NCBI GenBank assembly: GCA_030446305.1
Contig: JASUSA010000020.1
Span: 1 to 47,505, forward strand
Reading direction: 5' to 3'
Length of the DNA stretch: 47,505 bases
From: Clostridiales bacterium
GTDB taxonomy: Bacteria; Bacillota; Clostridia; Peptostreptococcales; Acidaminobacteraceae
A program made the translations under genes and the position numbers. The notes below the pieces were generated by a model that was not told where the DNA came from, did not search any database, and worked only from the letters and a program-made list of their open reading frames with translations. This document shows, piece after piece, positions 7,992 through 16,842 of this stretch (positions within the stretch are counted from its first letter, which is position 1; each line of letters starts with the position of its first letter).

Positions 7992-9860
7992 ATGAAGAGA
8001 ATAAAGCGGAATATCATCATTATATCAATCTATATCGTCGTCTTCAGCTTATTGCTCTATAACGTCAGTCAATTAGGGTACAACGGCAATCTCAAAAAAG
8101 AAGAAGTTGTTTTTATGAATATACTCAATGCGCTGAATGAACGTATTGAAGCGGAAAAAATGACGCAAAGCATCTTGACGACTGCATGTGAGAACGTGAA
8201 GGAAGACCAGCTAATGCACTATAATGATAAACTCCCGCATTACGCTGATTTATCTTATTATGAGTATGAGGAGCTGGTTTCACCTTACATAAAGGCCAAT
8301 CTTACCGAAGGTCGGGTTAACTGGCTTATGACACTCTATGATTCAGAGGAGCAGCAGGTTATTTCAGATCCAAACAATCTCATTGAACACATTGTTATCG
8401 GGAGTCGTTTCGGGAAACGTGGGACGTTGGACAGTGGTGTCATTGCAGTTGACATTAATTTAAAGGGACTTGTATCAGATGTTGCAAAAGAAGCTTCTGT
8501 CGGCAGTGCGGGCATAATTGTCTCAAATCAGGTCGGTGAAATTCTGTATTTTGAAAATTATCAAAATGCATTGAAACCCAATATTGCAGAATTATTTCCA
8601 AAGGGACGAGAAATAGCGTCGTCATCAGAACAAATCAGCATAAAAAAAGTGATTTTTCAGGGAACGGCATACCTCGTTTTTCAAAGGGAGTTAAAGGAAC
8701 CACAACTAATCTTAACATGTATCGTGCCTTGGATTGACGTTTTTTATCAATGGCAGGTTTACACGATTTTCCTTGGATTGATCATGATTGTTTTTCTTGT
8801 CATTTTGTATCATTATATTAAAAACGATAGCATCAACAGAGAAATTAAAGATTTACTGCGAATTTCAGACCGCTATATAGATGACAACAGCATTGAAGGT
8901 TTAGCAGAAAATATGCGCTACAAGGATAATATGGCAGCTTTTTTTGAAATTGAACTGTTGCCGTTAGTAGAAGTCTTAAGAATTCTGAATACAATGCCAA
9001 ACGAGCAGTATGAAAAACACAAGCAGCGACTTGCCGCTTACCTCAGTCAAAAATCTGAGATGCTTTACGCACATACGATTGGTGAAATTAACTATGACCG
9101 TGCGTGGTTGAAAAGATTTGAAATCACAGAGATTACGTCGATGATATTTGATGTCGTAACAGCATTGGGAAGTTATTATAAAAAAGAAGTCATTTTAGAA
9201 GATGTCGACGTCATTCCACAGGAAATATACAGTTATCCAAATGCGATTTGGATTGTCGTCTTAAGTTTGTTCGAACACCTGCTGCATTATCAGGATCATT
9301 TTATTATCCGATTTAAAATGAGGGGAGAACTGGTCTTCACATTTAAGACAAATGGCATTTTGCAGTATGATGACAGCAAAATTGAGCGCATCCGTTCCGT
9401 CATCTATGAAAAGTACAATGCGACGTTAAGTAAGTACGACGATGCATTGCACCTTGAATGGCCATTTATTAAATACAATCACCTGCCGATGCAAATGGCA
9501 GATCGTTTTGATGAAATGAAACTATCCGGTTATAAACTAAGCTATGCCTCTGAACGGATATTGAGACTGATTGGCGAACAGCTTCACTTTCAATTTGTAC
9601 CATATGGTGTTGATACAGGCGATCACCATATTATTCTCGTTGAAGCGGAAAAAATGTATCAGCTTACGGATTATGATATTGAAGTGTTAAGGCAATTGCC
9701 AAATGTGGTGCTCATCTATATGGGACAGCATCACGATCATTGGCTTTGGTCAGAAAAAATTAACGCCATTGGCGTTCTGTCATTGCCGTTAACGGTCGAG
9801 AAAGTGAGAAAACTGCTGAACACGCTTATGAATAAAATGAATGTGCCTCAAAAGCAGTAG
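7992..9860 (+). CDS. Membrane sensor with Cache-like domain and degenerate histidine-kinase/receiver-like cytoplasmic region
   Basis: Residues 8-27 form a membrane helix, about 30-250 an extracytoplasmic Cache-like sensor (SGVIAVDINLKGL and AGIIVSNQVGEILYF are typical strands), and about 255-275 a second helix. The cytoplasmic part resembles a hybrid histidine kinase that has lost its catalytic residues. No dimerisation-domain histidine motif is seen. Near residues 370-450, FEITEITSMIFDVV and IWIVVLSLFEHLLHY take the place of the HATPase_c helices, with the N-box Asn-containing LLDNAIKY reading LFEHLLHY. Near 555-615 a receiver-like end is present (HIILVEAEK, then LSLPLTVEKVRKLL in the position of the Lys-Pro-Leu segment). 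I infer a signalling pseudoenzyme that acts by conformation or partner binding. It is 80 bases behind the lipoprotein gene. The fold assignment should be tested by profile or structure search. Confidence 0.55.
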   Translation: MKRIKRNIIIISIYIVVFSLLLYNVSQLGYNGNLKKEEVVFMNILNALNERIEAEKMTQSILTTACENVKEDQLMHYNDKLPHYADLSYYEYEELVSPYIKANLTEGRVNWLMTLYDSEEQQVISDPNNLIEHIVIGSRFGKRGTLDSGVIAVDINLKGLVSDVAKEASVGSAGIIVSNQVGEILYFENYQNALKPNIAELFPKGREIASSSEQISIKKVIFQGTAYLVFQRELKEPQLILTCIVPWIDVFYQWQVYTIFLGLIMIVFLVILYHYIKNDSINREIKDLLRISDRYIDDNSIEGLAENMRYKDNMAAFFEIELLPLVEVLRILNTMPNEQYEKHKQRLAAYLSQKSEMLYAHTIGEINYDRAWLKRFEITEITSMIFDVVTALGSYYKKEVILEDVDVIPQEIYSYPNAIWIVVLSLFEHLLHYQDHFIIRFKMRGELVFTFKTNGILQYDDSKIERIRSVIYEKYNATLSKYDDALHLEWPFIKYNHLPMQMADRFDEMKLSGYKLSYASERILRLIGEQLHFQFVPYGVDTGDHHIILVEAEKMYQLTDYDIEVLRQLPNVVLIYMGQHHDHWLWSEKINAIGVLSLPLTVEKVRKLLNTLMNKMNVPQKQ

Positions 9861-9933
9861 TGCGGTCTTGTAAAGAAAGCATCGAAAGTCTTTGCAGTAC
9901 AGCGTTTGAAATCGCACTTGGCAGTTAAAAAAG

Positions 9934-9967
9934 GAAAAAAAAACGCCCTATACGCGTGTATAGGGCG
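9934..9967 (-). terminator. Terminator of the minus-strand GGDEF gene
   Basis: A perfect 10-bp GC-rich stem, CGCCCTATAC with GTATAGGGCG (9944-9967), is flanked on its low-coordinate side by ten As, which become the T-run on the minus strand. Confidence 0.85.
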
Positions 9968-9984
9968 ATATGCTTCAGAATACA

Positions 9985-11163
9985 TTACTTTGTTTCATTT
10001 TTGATAAAGACGTTGCCGTCATAAGCAACGCGGTTTCGCCCACCTTCTTTTGCTTTATAAAGACCTCTGTCGGCGACTTCGAGTAGAGAAGTAAAGGCGC
10101 GGCCATCATAAGGATAAGTGCCAATCCCCATGGAAATCGTAAATTTCGGTACAGACTTGCTTTGAATGAGACCGCGCATGCGTTCACAAATTTCAAGGGC
10201 TGCAGGTGCATTGATGTGTGGCATGATCAAGATGAATTCATCACCGCCATAACGTCCGAGCATATCGGTTTTGCGGTTGCTGACCATAAAAGTATAGGAT
10301 AGAAATTTAAGGCATTCATCACCGACAATATGACCTTTGGTATCGTTAATACTCTTAAAGTGATCAATGTCGAAAATGGCAATAGAAAAGATTTTAATCG
10401 ATGGGTCACGAATAAGATTATTGATCTCACTCGTAAGCCCATGACGGTTAAGTGCTTTTGTCATAGGATCCTTCTGAGACTTTTCGCGAATGTGCTCAAT
10501 TTTATCGGCCATGACAGAAGTCCTTTTTTTGGCTTCAAATTCGACGGTTCTATCAAACCGGTTTTCAAGCTCGGCTAGACGTGTTGATACGGATGTTCTT
10601 TCAAGTTTGTCATGCTTTGTATAAATGACGAGTTCAGCTAATTGATGAAGACAGAACACGCCGGCACCGACATTCAGCATGTAATAGCCATTAGACAGTG
10701 ATAAAATCAACAGCGCAATAAAGCCAACAATATTTATTTCTGATAGTTCACGGTCTATTTTTTTGCCTGATTGCCGTTGCTGCAAGATTGACAAGACTAA
10801 AAAAGCTGTACCCAACAAAATGTTAATTGTATTTAGCCATGAAATCGGCAATTGAGGCGCAACATAAATCATGCCGAAGAAAAGAGCCGTTAAGACTAGG
10901 CCGAGAGCAACAGCAGGACGGTTGATACGCTTTAAGGATAAAAATCGCATTGCAACATACCCGAGGAAAAGCGTCGCGATGATTAATCGAAATGCATTGA
11001 CAGAACTGATGAGCAGTGTTTGTGTCAGTGCATATAGCAATGCCAGTGCGGGCATGAAATCAAGACGGTTATAGGATTGGTCGTTTGGTATGATAAACGT
11101 GTGAATGAAAAAAGATACACTGAAAAGCATTGCTGAAAGTATTAAAATAGCTTTTATCTCCAT
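9985..11163 (-). CDS. Membrane diguanylate cyclase (GGDEF)
   Basis: The 392-residue protein has about six N-terminal transmembrane helices (residues 1-190) of no recognised MASE class, a charged coiled-coil linker (about 190-235), and a C-terminal GGDEF domain that makes cyclic di-GMP from two GTP. FDIDHFKSINDTKGHIVGD, GRYGGDEF (near residue 305) and SMGIGTYP are all present, so it should be active. RKTD five residues before GGDEF is the inhibitory (I) site. Start: ATG at 11163 follows GGGGGA at good spacing; the frame stays open to 11223 but that longer start has no RBS and would overlap the promoter. It is transcribed divergently from asnS. Confidence 0.9.
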   Translation of the reverse strand: MEIKAILILSAMLFSVSFFIHTFIIPNDQSYNRLDFMPALALLYALTQTLLISSVNAFRLIIATLFLGYVAMRFLSLKRINRPAVALGLVLTALFFGMIYVAPQLPISWLNTINILLGTAFLVLSILQQRQSGKKIDRELSEINIVGFIALLILSLSNGYYMLNVGAGVFCLHQLAELVIYTKHDKLERTSVSTRLAELENRFDRTVEFEAKKRTSVMADKIEHIREKSQKDPMTKALNRHGLTSEINNLIRDPSIKIFSIAIFDIDHFKSINDTKGHIVGDECLKFLSYTFMVSNRKTDMLGRYGGDEFILIMPHINAPAALEICERMRGLIQSKSVPKFTISMGIGTYPYDGRAFTSLLEVADRGLYKAKEGGRNRVAYDGNVFIKNETK

Positions 11164-11194
11164 ATTTCCCCCATGATAATTATTCCTACTCAAT

Positions 11195-11223
11195 ATACTA
11201 TAAGAAAACGATTCATTTATCAA
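11195..11223 (-). promoter_or_regulatory. Promoter of the minus-strand GGDEF gene
   Basis: Read on the minus strand: TTGATA (11223-11218), 17 bp, TAGTAT (11200-11195). Spacing is ideal and the position is about 32 bases before the chosen ATG. Confidence 0.5.
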
Positions 11224-11232
11224 TCTATTCTT

Positions 11233-11261
11233 TTGACTTGAATTGCGTTATAATCTATATG
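11233..11261 (+). promoter_or_regulatory. Candidate promoter of asnS
   Basis: TTGACT (11233-11238) is followed after 17 bp by TATATG (11256-11261). A better -10 match, TATAAT at 11249-11254, is only 10 bp from this -35 box, so which -10 is used is uncertain. A start around here fits a short leader before the RBS GAGGAGG. Confidence 0.4.
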
Positions 11262-11294
11262 GGAATCTTAAAGAAAACTTAATGAGGAGGCAAC

Positions 11295-12686
11295 ATGAAG
11301 CAAACCTTAATCAGAGCGCTGTATCAAAACAAAGATGCGCTTTCAGAAGGAACCATTAAGGTATCTGGCTGGATCAGAACGAGTAGAACCAGCAAAAATT
11401 TCGGGTTTATTGAATTAAATGACGGTACTTATTTTAAAAATTTACAAGTTGTTTTTAATGATACATTATCTAACTTTGATGACGTTTCAAAGTTTGCCAT
11501 TTCATCTGCTATACATGTAACCGGCAAATTGGTGCTGACGCCAGAGGCGAAACAACCTTTTGAACTATTGGCAGAAAGCATTGTTTTGGAAGGTGCATCA
11601 ACATCAGAATATCCACTGCAGAAGAAGCGACATACACTGGAATACCTTCGGACCATTGCACATTTGCGCCCTAGGAGCAATACTTTTTCCGCTGTTTTCA
11701 GAGTGCGCTCTGTAGCGGCCTATGCCATACATCAGTTTTTTCAAGAGCAGGGGTTTGTCTATGTTCATACGCCGATTATTACCGGAAGTGATGCTGAAGG
11801 AGCGGGAGAAATGTTCCGCGTTACAACGCTGGGCGCAAATGAAGTTCCAACACTTGAAAACGGCAAACTAGACTTTTCAGAAGATTTTTTTGGCAAAGAA
11901 ACAAATCTAACCGTCAGTGGTCAGCTTGAAGGTGAAACATTTGCACTCGCTTTTAAGGACATCTATACGTTTGGGCCGACTTTTAGGGCGGAGAATTCGA
12001 ATACGAAACGCCATGCGGCAGAGTTCTGGATGATTGAACCTGAGATCGCATTTGCTGATTTAAATGATAATATGGATCTCGCTGAAGCAATGGTGAAATA
12101 TGTGATTAAATATGTGCTCGAGCATTGCCCAGAAGAAATGCAGTTCTTTAATGAACGGATTGACAAGGGGATAATCGAACGGCTTGATGATCTTGTCAAT
12201 GCTGATTTTGCACGTGTAACGTATACGGAAGCAGTCGAGGCACTCATCGCTTCAGGCCAGTCGTTTGAATACCCAGTCGAATGGGGTGTCGACTTGCAAA
12301 CGGAACATGAACGTTATTTGACGGAACATATCTACAAAAGACCGGTTTTTGTCATTAACTATCCTAAAGCCATTAAATCATTCTATATGCGCCTAAATGA
12401 TGACGGCAATACGGTAGCGGCAATGGATATGCTCGTGCCAGGCGTTGGTGAGCTTATTGGCGGATCTCAGCGTGAAGAGCGATTGGATGTCCTCATGTCG
12501 AGAATTGAAGAACTCGGTCTTTCAGAAGCCGACTATTGGTGGTATTTAGAGCTTCGAAAATTCGGAACGGCAAGACACGCAGGCTATGGATTGGGCTTTG
12601 AACGGCTTATTATGTATTTAACGGGCATTACAAACATTCGCGATGTCATCCCGTTCCCAAGAACCGTTAAAAATGCAGAATTCTAA
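11295..12686 (+). CDS. asnS: Asparaginyl-tRNA synthetase
   Basis: The 463-residue class II enzyme charges tRNA-Asn. The N-terminal OB-fold anticodon-binding domain (about residues 15-100) contains [19 protein letters not shown]. The catalytic core then shows class II motif 1 around the [17 protein letters not shown] region, motif 2 with [20 protein letters not shown], and motif 3 with [23 protein letters not shown] and the length fit AsnRS rather than AspRS. Start ATG 11295 has GAGGAGG upstream. It is monocistronic, with a terminator immediately after it. Confidence 0.97.
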   Translation: MKQTLIRALYQNKDALSEGTIKVSGWIRTSRTSKNFGFIELNDGTYFKNLQVVFNDTLSNFDDVSKFAISSAIHVTGKLVLTPEAKQPFELLAESIVLEGASTSEYPLQKKRHTLEYLRTIAHLRPRSNTFSAVFRVRSVAAYAIHQFFQEQGFVYVHTPIITGSDAEGAGEMFRVTTLGANEVPTLENGKLDFSEDFFGKETNLTVSGQLEGETFALAFKDIYTFGPTFRAENSNTKRHAAEFWMIEPEIAFADLNDNMDLAEAMVKYVIKYVLEHCPEEMQFFNERIDKGIIERLDDLVNADFARVTYTEAVEALIASGQSFEYPVEWGVDLQTEHERYLTEHIYKRPVFVINYPKAIKSFYMRLNDDGNTVAAMDMLVPGVGELIGGSQREERLDVLMSRIEELGLSEADYWWYLELRKFGTARHAGYGLGFERLIMYLTGITNIRDVIPFPRTVKNAEF

Positions 12687-12694
12687 TCAGAAAG

Positions 12695-12718
12695 AAAAAG
12701 CGCGAAAGCGCTTTTTTT
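12695..12718 (+). terminator. Terminator of asnS
   Basis: AAAAAGCGC pairs with GCGCTTTTT around a GAAA tetraloop, followed by more Ts; a compact classical intrinsic terminator. Confidence 0.85.
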
Positions 12719-12856
12719 ATTAGGAAGATTAGCGCAACAATCCCAAGAACATAAAAATCATATAAAAATAAGTAATTGATTATGATGATGCATAATCGCT
12801 TCAAAATAAGTGTATATATATGGTAATAGCAACCATAAAAACGATTGAGGTGGTTT

Positions 12857-14821
12857 ATGCCAAAGAATCGGCAAATCAGTATTAACATTATATTAGTAGT
12901 CGTTATGCTCGTTTCTGCAGCAATTCAATACAAGTCGACCTATGACAATCGACTTGAAAAAATTGACATTCAAGTGGATTATACGCTGCAGGCAGTCGAG
13001 AATACCATTGTCCAACCTTTGGAGCAGCTAGAGATTATTCGGCTACAAATGGTGAGTTTCCTTCAAGAGCGCGGTGACAATGGCGTGCCGGATACCATCA
13101 GCATTGGGGATTCTTATTATATTAACCCTGATAGCATGTCCGTTCAAAGTTCTTTAACGGGCATTCTTAAAACGCCAGTCATGTCATCCCAAACTGCTTT
13201 TGAAGCAAATGCTGCCATTAAACTTAATGCCGCTTTTGAAAAAGTAATTGAAAACACACCTGAAATAAAATGGATTTACTATACGTCTCAGAATCAGTTT
13301 TTGAATATTTATCCTTTTGTCGATTATGATTCGTATCACGTAACACCGGAAACTTTTCAATATGATTTTTTCAGGATTATATCACCGGAAGAAAATCCCG
13401 ATCGCATTCAAAAATGGACAAAGCTCTATAATGATCAAGTGACAGGGGAACTGATGATAACCATCAGTCTGCCCGTATATGCTAATGATGTTTATTATGG
13501 TGCTCTGAGTATTGACTATACTTTGAATCAGCTATCCGATACGCTTAAACAGCAAAGTGAAGATCTGGAAAACTATGCAATTTTTAATGATTTCGGCGAA
13601 GTGGTAGCCATTAGCTACAATAGTTTTTCGGCAGATACAATAACATTAAACACGGAAATGATGAAAACACTGACTAGCAGTGAAGACCATGAGATCATAT
13701 CTGAGAAATACTTGATGAAAACGATTCGCGTTGGCGATCAACCGCTTTTTTTAACATCCATCATTGATCGCGAAGAAATGCAGTTTTATGTGTTGAGACA
13801 GCTTTATCCCATTATGTTCTTTATATTTGCAGCTTTGATCATTGTTAATCTTTACTATAGGGCCATTACGATTAACAACCAATTGTTAAAGAGTGAACAT
13901 CAGTTTAAAACACTTTTTAATCAGTCACCTCAAATAATTGTCATTTTGGATAAGCATGGCAAAATAATTGATATCAATCGCTTTGGATTGAATTTTATGA
14001 AATTGAAAAGAGAACAAGCGATTGATAAAGCTTTTCACGAATTGCCATGCTGGGTAAATCCGGAAAAGGCGGCGGCGGATATCAAAATGCAAATTGAAAC
14101 AACCATTCATAATGGTGCCTTTCAAGGGGAGTATAAAATGCGTCATCATCGGGGGAGTCTAAAAAATATTCTATACTCCATGGTACCGCTTGACGAATAT
14201 GACAGTAGAATGATGAAAGTTGTCGTTTTGGGCATTGATGTTACAGAGCAAAAGGATTTACAATACCAACTTGAAAATATGACGAGGACTGACAACTTGA
14301 CGCAGGCATTAAATCGCCGCGGCATGATGACCGTGCTTGAACAAAATATTAGCCGCACAGAAAGAACCGGCAGTGGTTTTGCCATTCTGCTTTGTGACAT
14401 CGATTTCTTTAAACAGGTCAATGATACGTATGGCCACGAATGCGGCGATGAGATTTTAGTCAAGCTCGTACAAGTTATGGAAAGGCATTTGAGGGCATAC
14501 GATCATATCGGACGATGGGGAGGCGAAGAATTTTTAATTGTACTGGAAAGCGTCAACTGTGAATTGGGTTATGAAATTGCCGACAGACTTCGCGTCGCAA
14601 TTGGCACCAACCCATTTAGGTGCAGTGCCGTGTCCGATCCGATTTTTATAAATGTTACCATCGGCATGCAATATTATGATCTTTCCGCTGATGTGAAACA
14701 AAATATTGTCAATGCTGATACAGCGCTTTATTATGGCAAGCGCAATGGAAGAAATCAAACAATTTGTTTTGGAAAAACCGATATGAGAGAAGAGGCAAGA
14801 AATGATCGTGAACAACCATGA
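12857..14821 (+). CDS. Cache-PAS-GGDEF diguanylate cyclase
   Basis: The 654-residue protein has an N-terminal membrane helix (about 10-25), a long extracytoplasmic Cache-type sensor (about 30-305; IKWIYYTSQNQFLNIYPF and YYGALSIDYTLNQL are characteristic), a second helix (about 315-335), a PAS domain (about 345-460; LFNQSPQIIVILDKHGKI), and a GGDEF domain. The active site reads GGEEF (555-559) and the I-site RAYD lies five residues before it, so it should make c-di-GMP with product inhibition. ATG 12857 is chosen because GAGG (12847-12850) is correctly placed; an in-frame TTG at 12845 overlaps that RBS. Its 3' end overlaps map by 20 bases. Confidence 0.88.
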   Translation: MPKNRQISINIILVVVMLVSAAIQYKSTYDNRLEKIDIQVDYTLQAVENTIVQPLEQLEIIRLQMVSFLQERGDNGVPDTISIGDSYYINPDSMSVQSSLTGILKTPVMSSQTAFEANAAIKLNAAFEKVIENTPEIKWIYYTSQNQFLNIYPFVDYDSYHVTPETFQYDFFRIISPEENPDRIQKWTKLYNDQVTGELMITISLPVYANDVYYGALSIDYTLNQLSDTLKQQSEDLENYAIFNDFGEVVAISYNSFSADTITLNTEMMKTLTSSEDHEIISEKYLMKTIRVGDQPLFLTSIIDREEMQFYVLRQLYPIMFFIFAALIIVNLYYRAITINNQLLKSEHQFKTLFNQSPQIIVILDKHGKIIDINRFGLNFMKLKREQAIDKAFHELPCWVNPEKAAADIKMQIETTIHNGAFQGEYKMRHHRGSLKNILYSMVPLDEYDSRMMKVVVLGIDVTEQKDLQYQLENMTRTDNLTQALNRRGMMTVLEQNISRTERTGSGFAILLCDIDFFKQVNDTYGHECGDEILVKLVQVMERHLRAYDHIGRWGGEEFLIVLESVNCELGYEIADRLRVAIGTNPFRCSAVSDPIFINVTIGMQYYDLSADVKQNIVNADTALYYGKRNGRNQTICFGKTDMREEARNDREQP

Positions 14822-15545
14822 ATCAAAAATAAAATTGGAAGCAATCGGTAAAATCGTTGCAGAGATTAGAGAAGCACTTATCGAAATGGCAATGCCCGGC
14901 GCAAATGTTGCCGTGATGGACGCAGTTGCTAAAGAAATGTTGATGGCCAATGGCGCAGAATCGGCACCCATTCATGATTATGAATTTCCGGGGTATACAT
15001 GTATCAGTCTAAATGAAGTTGTTGCGCACGGCATACCGAAAGACCGTATCATACAGGATGGTGATATTGTAAACGTTGATGTTTCTGCCGTCAAAGATGG
15101 CTACTATGCGGACACGGGCGCAACGTGCATTGCGGGAACACCATTGTCATCAAGACATATCGAATTGCTGGAATGTTCCAGAGCGGCGCTGGGAGCCGGT
15201 ATTGCAGCAGCAGTGCCCGGAAATCGCATTTACCATATAGGTGAAGCAATTTATGGTGTTGCTGTGAAAAATGGATTCACGGTTATTCGAAATTTGACAG
15301 GGCACGGTATCGGTAAACAATTACATGACCGACCGCATCAAATATCAAACTATCGCGTCAATAAAGAGAATCAAGTGATAAAAGTAGGGCACGTTTTGGC
15401 TATCGAAACGTTTATATCACTAGAAGACGAGTGGGTAGATGAAAGGTTCAACGGTTGGGAACTCTATACATCTTCAAAAAACAGAACGGCCCAGTTCGAG
15501 CATACCGTTATGGTAAGCGACGAAGGACCGATTATTCTAACATGA
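14802..15545 (+). CDS. map: Methionine aminopeptidase, type I
   Basis: The 247-residue metalloenzyme removes the initiator methionine from new proteins. All five metal ligands of the family are visible: D93 (VNVDVSA), D104 (YADTGAT), H168 (GHGIGK), E202 (IETF) and E233 (FEHT). There is no N-terminal zinc-finger or linker extension. The gene starts inside the end of the Cache-PAS-GGDEF gene (20-base overlap) with an RBS (AGAGG) within that gene, so the two are translationally coupled. It lies outside the ribosomal-protein operon where map is often found, so it may be a second copy. It converges with the MgtC-type gene without an obvious terminator between them. Confidence 0.92.
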   Translation: MIVNNHESKIKLEAIGKIVAEIREALIEMAMPGANVAVMDAVAKEMLMANGAESAPIHDYEFPGYTCISLNEVVAHGIPKDRIIQDGDIVNVDVSAVKDGYYADTGATCIAGTPLSSRHIELLECSRAALGAGIAAAVPGNRIYHIGEAIYGVAVKNGFTVIRNLTGHGIGKQLHDRPHQISNYRVNKENQVIKVGHVLAIETFISLEDEWVDERFNGWELYTSSKNRTAQFEHTVMVSDEGPIILT

Positions 15546-15612
15546 ATGATAAAGGCTGAATAGGATCACATAAATGACTTAAGATGAGGAGCGCCGTATG
15601 ATGAACCGGTCA

Positions 15613-16305
15613 TCACGATTCGCCCTTGACACTTTCAATACTGATGATCCCCTCCATGCTATGTAGTTTTTTTAGGACATCTTCGTTTTGCACGCCGTGT
15701 GCCAATTCATAGGTAACGTTGATGCGATTGCTGCGGCCATCATCTAGCGGATCAATATTTAAGTGCAGAATTTTACAGTGAAAACTGCCAAGGACTACCG
15801 TGATAACGCCTATTCGCTCTGTAGAAAGATCTGAGTAAACATTCAATTCAACAATGCGTTTGCCTCGCGCTAAATGCTTTTCAACACTGCTGAAGGTTTT
15901 TAGTGTCAGCAGCATGATGAGCATAGCCCAGACGGCAATGTAAATATAACCGCTTCCTACAGCGAGACCAAGGCATGCAACGGCCCATAGCCCTGCAGCG
16001 GTTGTCAGGCCTTTAACGCTGGCACCTTCTTTAATAATCGTGCCGGCGCCTAAAAAGCCCATCCCGCTAATAACCTGTGCACCAAGTCTAGTGGGATCTA
16101 CTTGAGAAAATTCACTGGCCAATTGAATATTGACATCCATGATCATTGCTGCTGCGACACAGACGAGAATGTGCGTTCTAAAACCCGCGGGTCTCTTAAC
16201 GGTTTCGCGCTCTAAGCCAATGATTCCACCGATAAATGCGGCAACGAGAATTTTAACAGTAGACATTAAATAAGGTGTATGCGTAAAAAATGATAAGTAT
16301 GACAT
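15613..16305 (-). CDS. MgtC/SapB family membrane protein
   Basis: The 230-residue protein has four or five N-terminal membrane helices with the MgtC signature (AFIGGIIGLERETVKRPAGF, then RLGAQVISGMGFLGAGTI and GLTTAAGLWAVACLGLA) and a C-terminal soluble ACT-like domain (about residues 150-230). Family members are tied to magnesium limitation, acid survival or modulation of ATP synthase; many in Bacillota are uncharacterised. AAAGGAG precedes the ATG on the minus strand. It stands alone, divergent from the DUF1294 gene. No magnesium riboswitch is seen upstream. Confidence 0.9.
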   Translation of the reverse strand: MSYLSFFTHTPYLMSTVKILVAAFIGGIIGLERETVKRPAGFRTHILVCVAAAMIMDVNIQLASEFSQVDPTRLGAQVISGMGFLGAGTIIKEGASVKGLTTAAGLWAVACLGLAVGSGYIYIAVWAMLIMLLTLKTFSSVEKHLARGKRIVELNVYSDLSTERIGVITVVLGSFHCKILHLNIDPLDDGRSNRINVTYELAHGVQNEDVLKKLHSMEGIISIESVKGES

Positions 16306-16471
16306 GGGTGCTCCTTTATTAATGACGTATAAAAGTCTTAAAAAGATAAAACATTGCTGTTAAAGGAAATGGTAACATTGTCTTTTGCTGATCCTTCACG
16401 GCAGTATGCTAAGTGATGCATTAAATCATATCTAATATGAATACTATAACGTAAAAGAAGGGGATTATCAA

Positions 16472-16747
16472 ATGTTCAAATGGCTTTTTTACTACTTTGG
16501 CATTGTGAATGGCATTGCATTCATTATGATGTGTCTGGATAAACGAAAGGCGGTGAAGGGTAAATGGCGGCTATCGGAAATAACGCTGCTGGGGGTTGGA
16601 TGCATTGGCGGTGCATTTGGTATTCTATCCGGCATGGTGATATGCAAGCATAAACTCTCTAAGCTGCGCTTTCGCATTATGATGCCGCTGGCAGGGCTTG
16701 TACACTGGCTTATAGCCGGTAGCTATTACTATTTTCTTAACTCATGA
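16472..16747 (+). CDS. DUF1294 family small membrane protein
   Basis: The 91-residue protein has about three transmembrane segments and the DUF1294 pattern: MMCLDKRKAVKGKWRLSE after the first helix, GCIGGAFGILSGM in the second, and KHKLSKLRF in the following loop. Its function is unknown. GGGG (16460-16463) gives a usable RBS before ATG 16472. Its stop codon lies inside the loop of the terminator that follows, so the gene is monocistronic. Confidence 0.85.
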   Translation: MFKWLFYYFGIVNGIAFIMMCLDKRKAVKGKWRLSEITLLGVGCIGGAFGILSGMVICKHKLSKLRFRIMMPLAGLVHWLIAGSYYYFLNS

Positions 16748-16768
16748 CAATAAGTTAAGAACTTTTTT
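16734..16768 (+). terminator. Terminator overlapping the DUF1294 stop codon
   Basis: TTCTTAACT (16734-16742) pairs perfectly with AGTTAAGAA (16753-16761) around a ten-base loop that contains the TGA stop; six Ts follow. Confidence 0.75.
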
Positions 16769-16842
16769 ATGCAAGAGTGTTTGACACCGGCGTACAAATA
16801 TGCAAAACTTAAGTTGACTAACGTTACAAAGGAGTGTGATTC

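Noticed and set aside
9861..12856. c-di-GMP (GEMM) riboswitches upstream of the GGDEF genes
   Set aside because: The conserved GEMM core elements were looked for in the leaders and not found.
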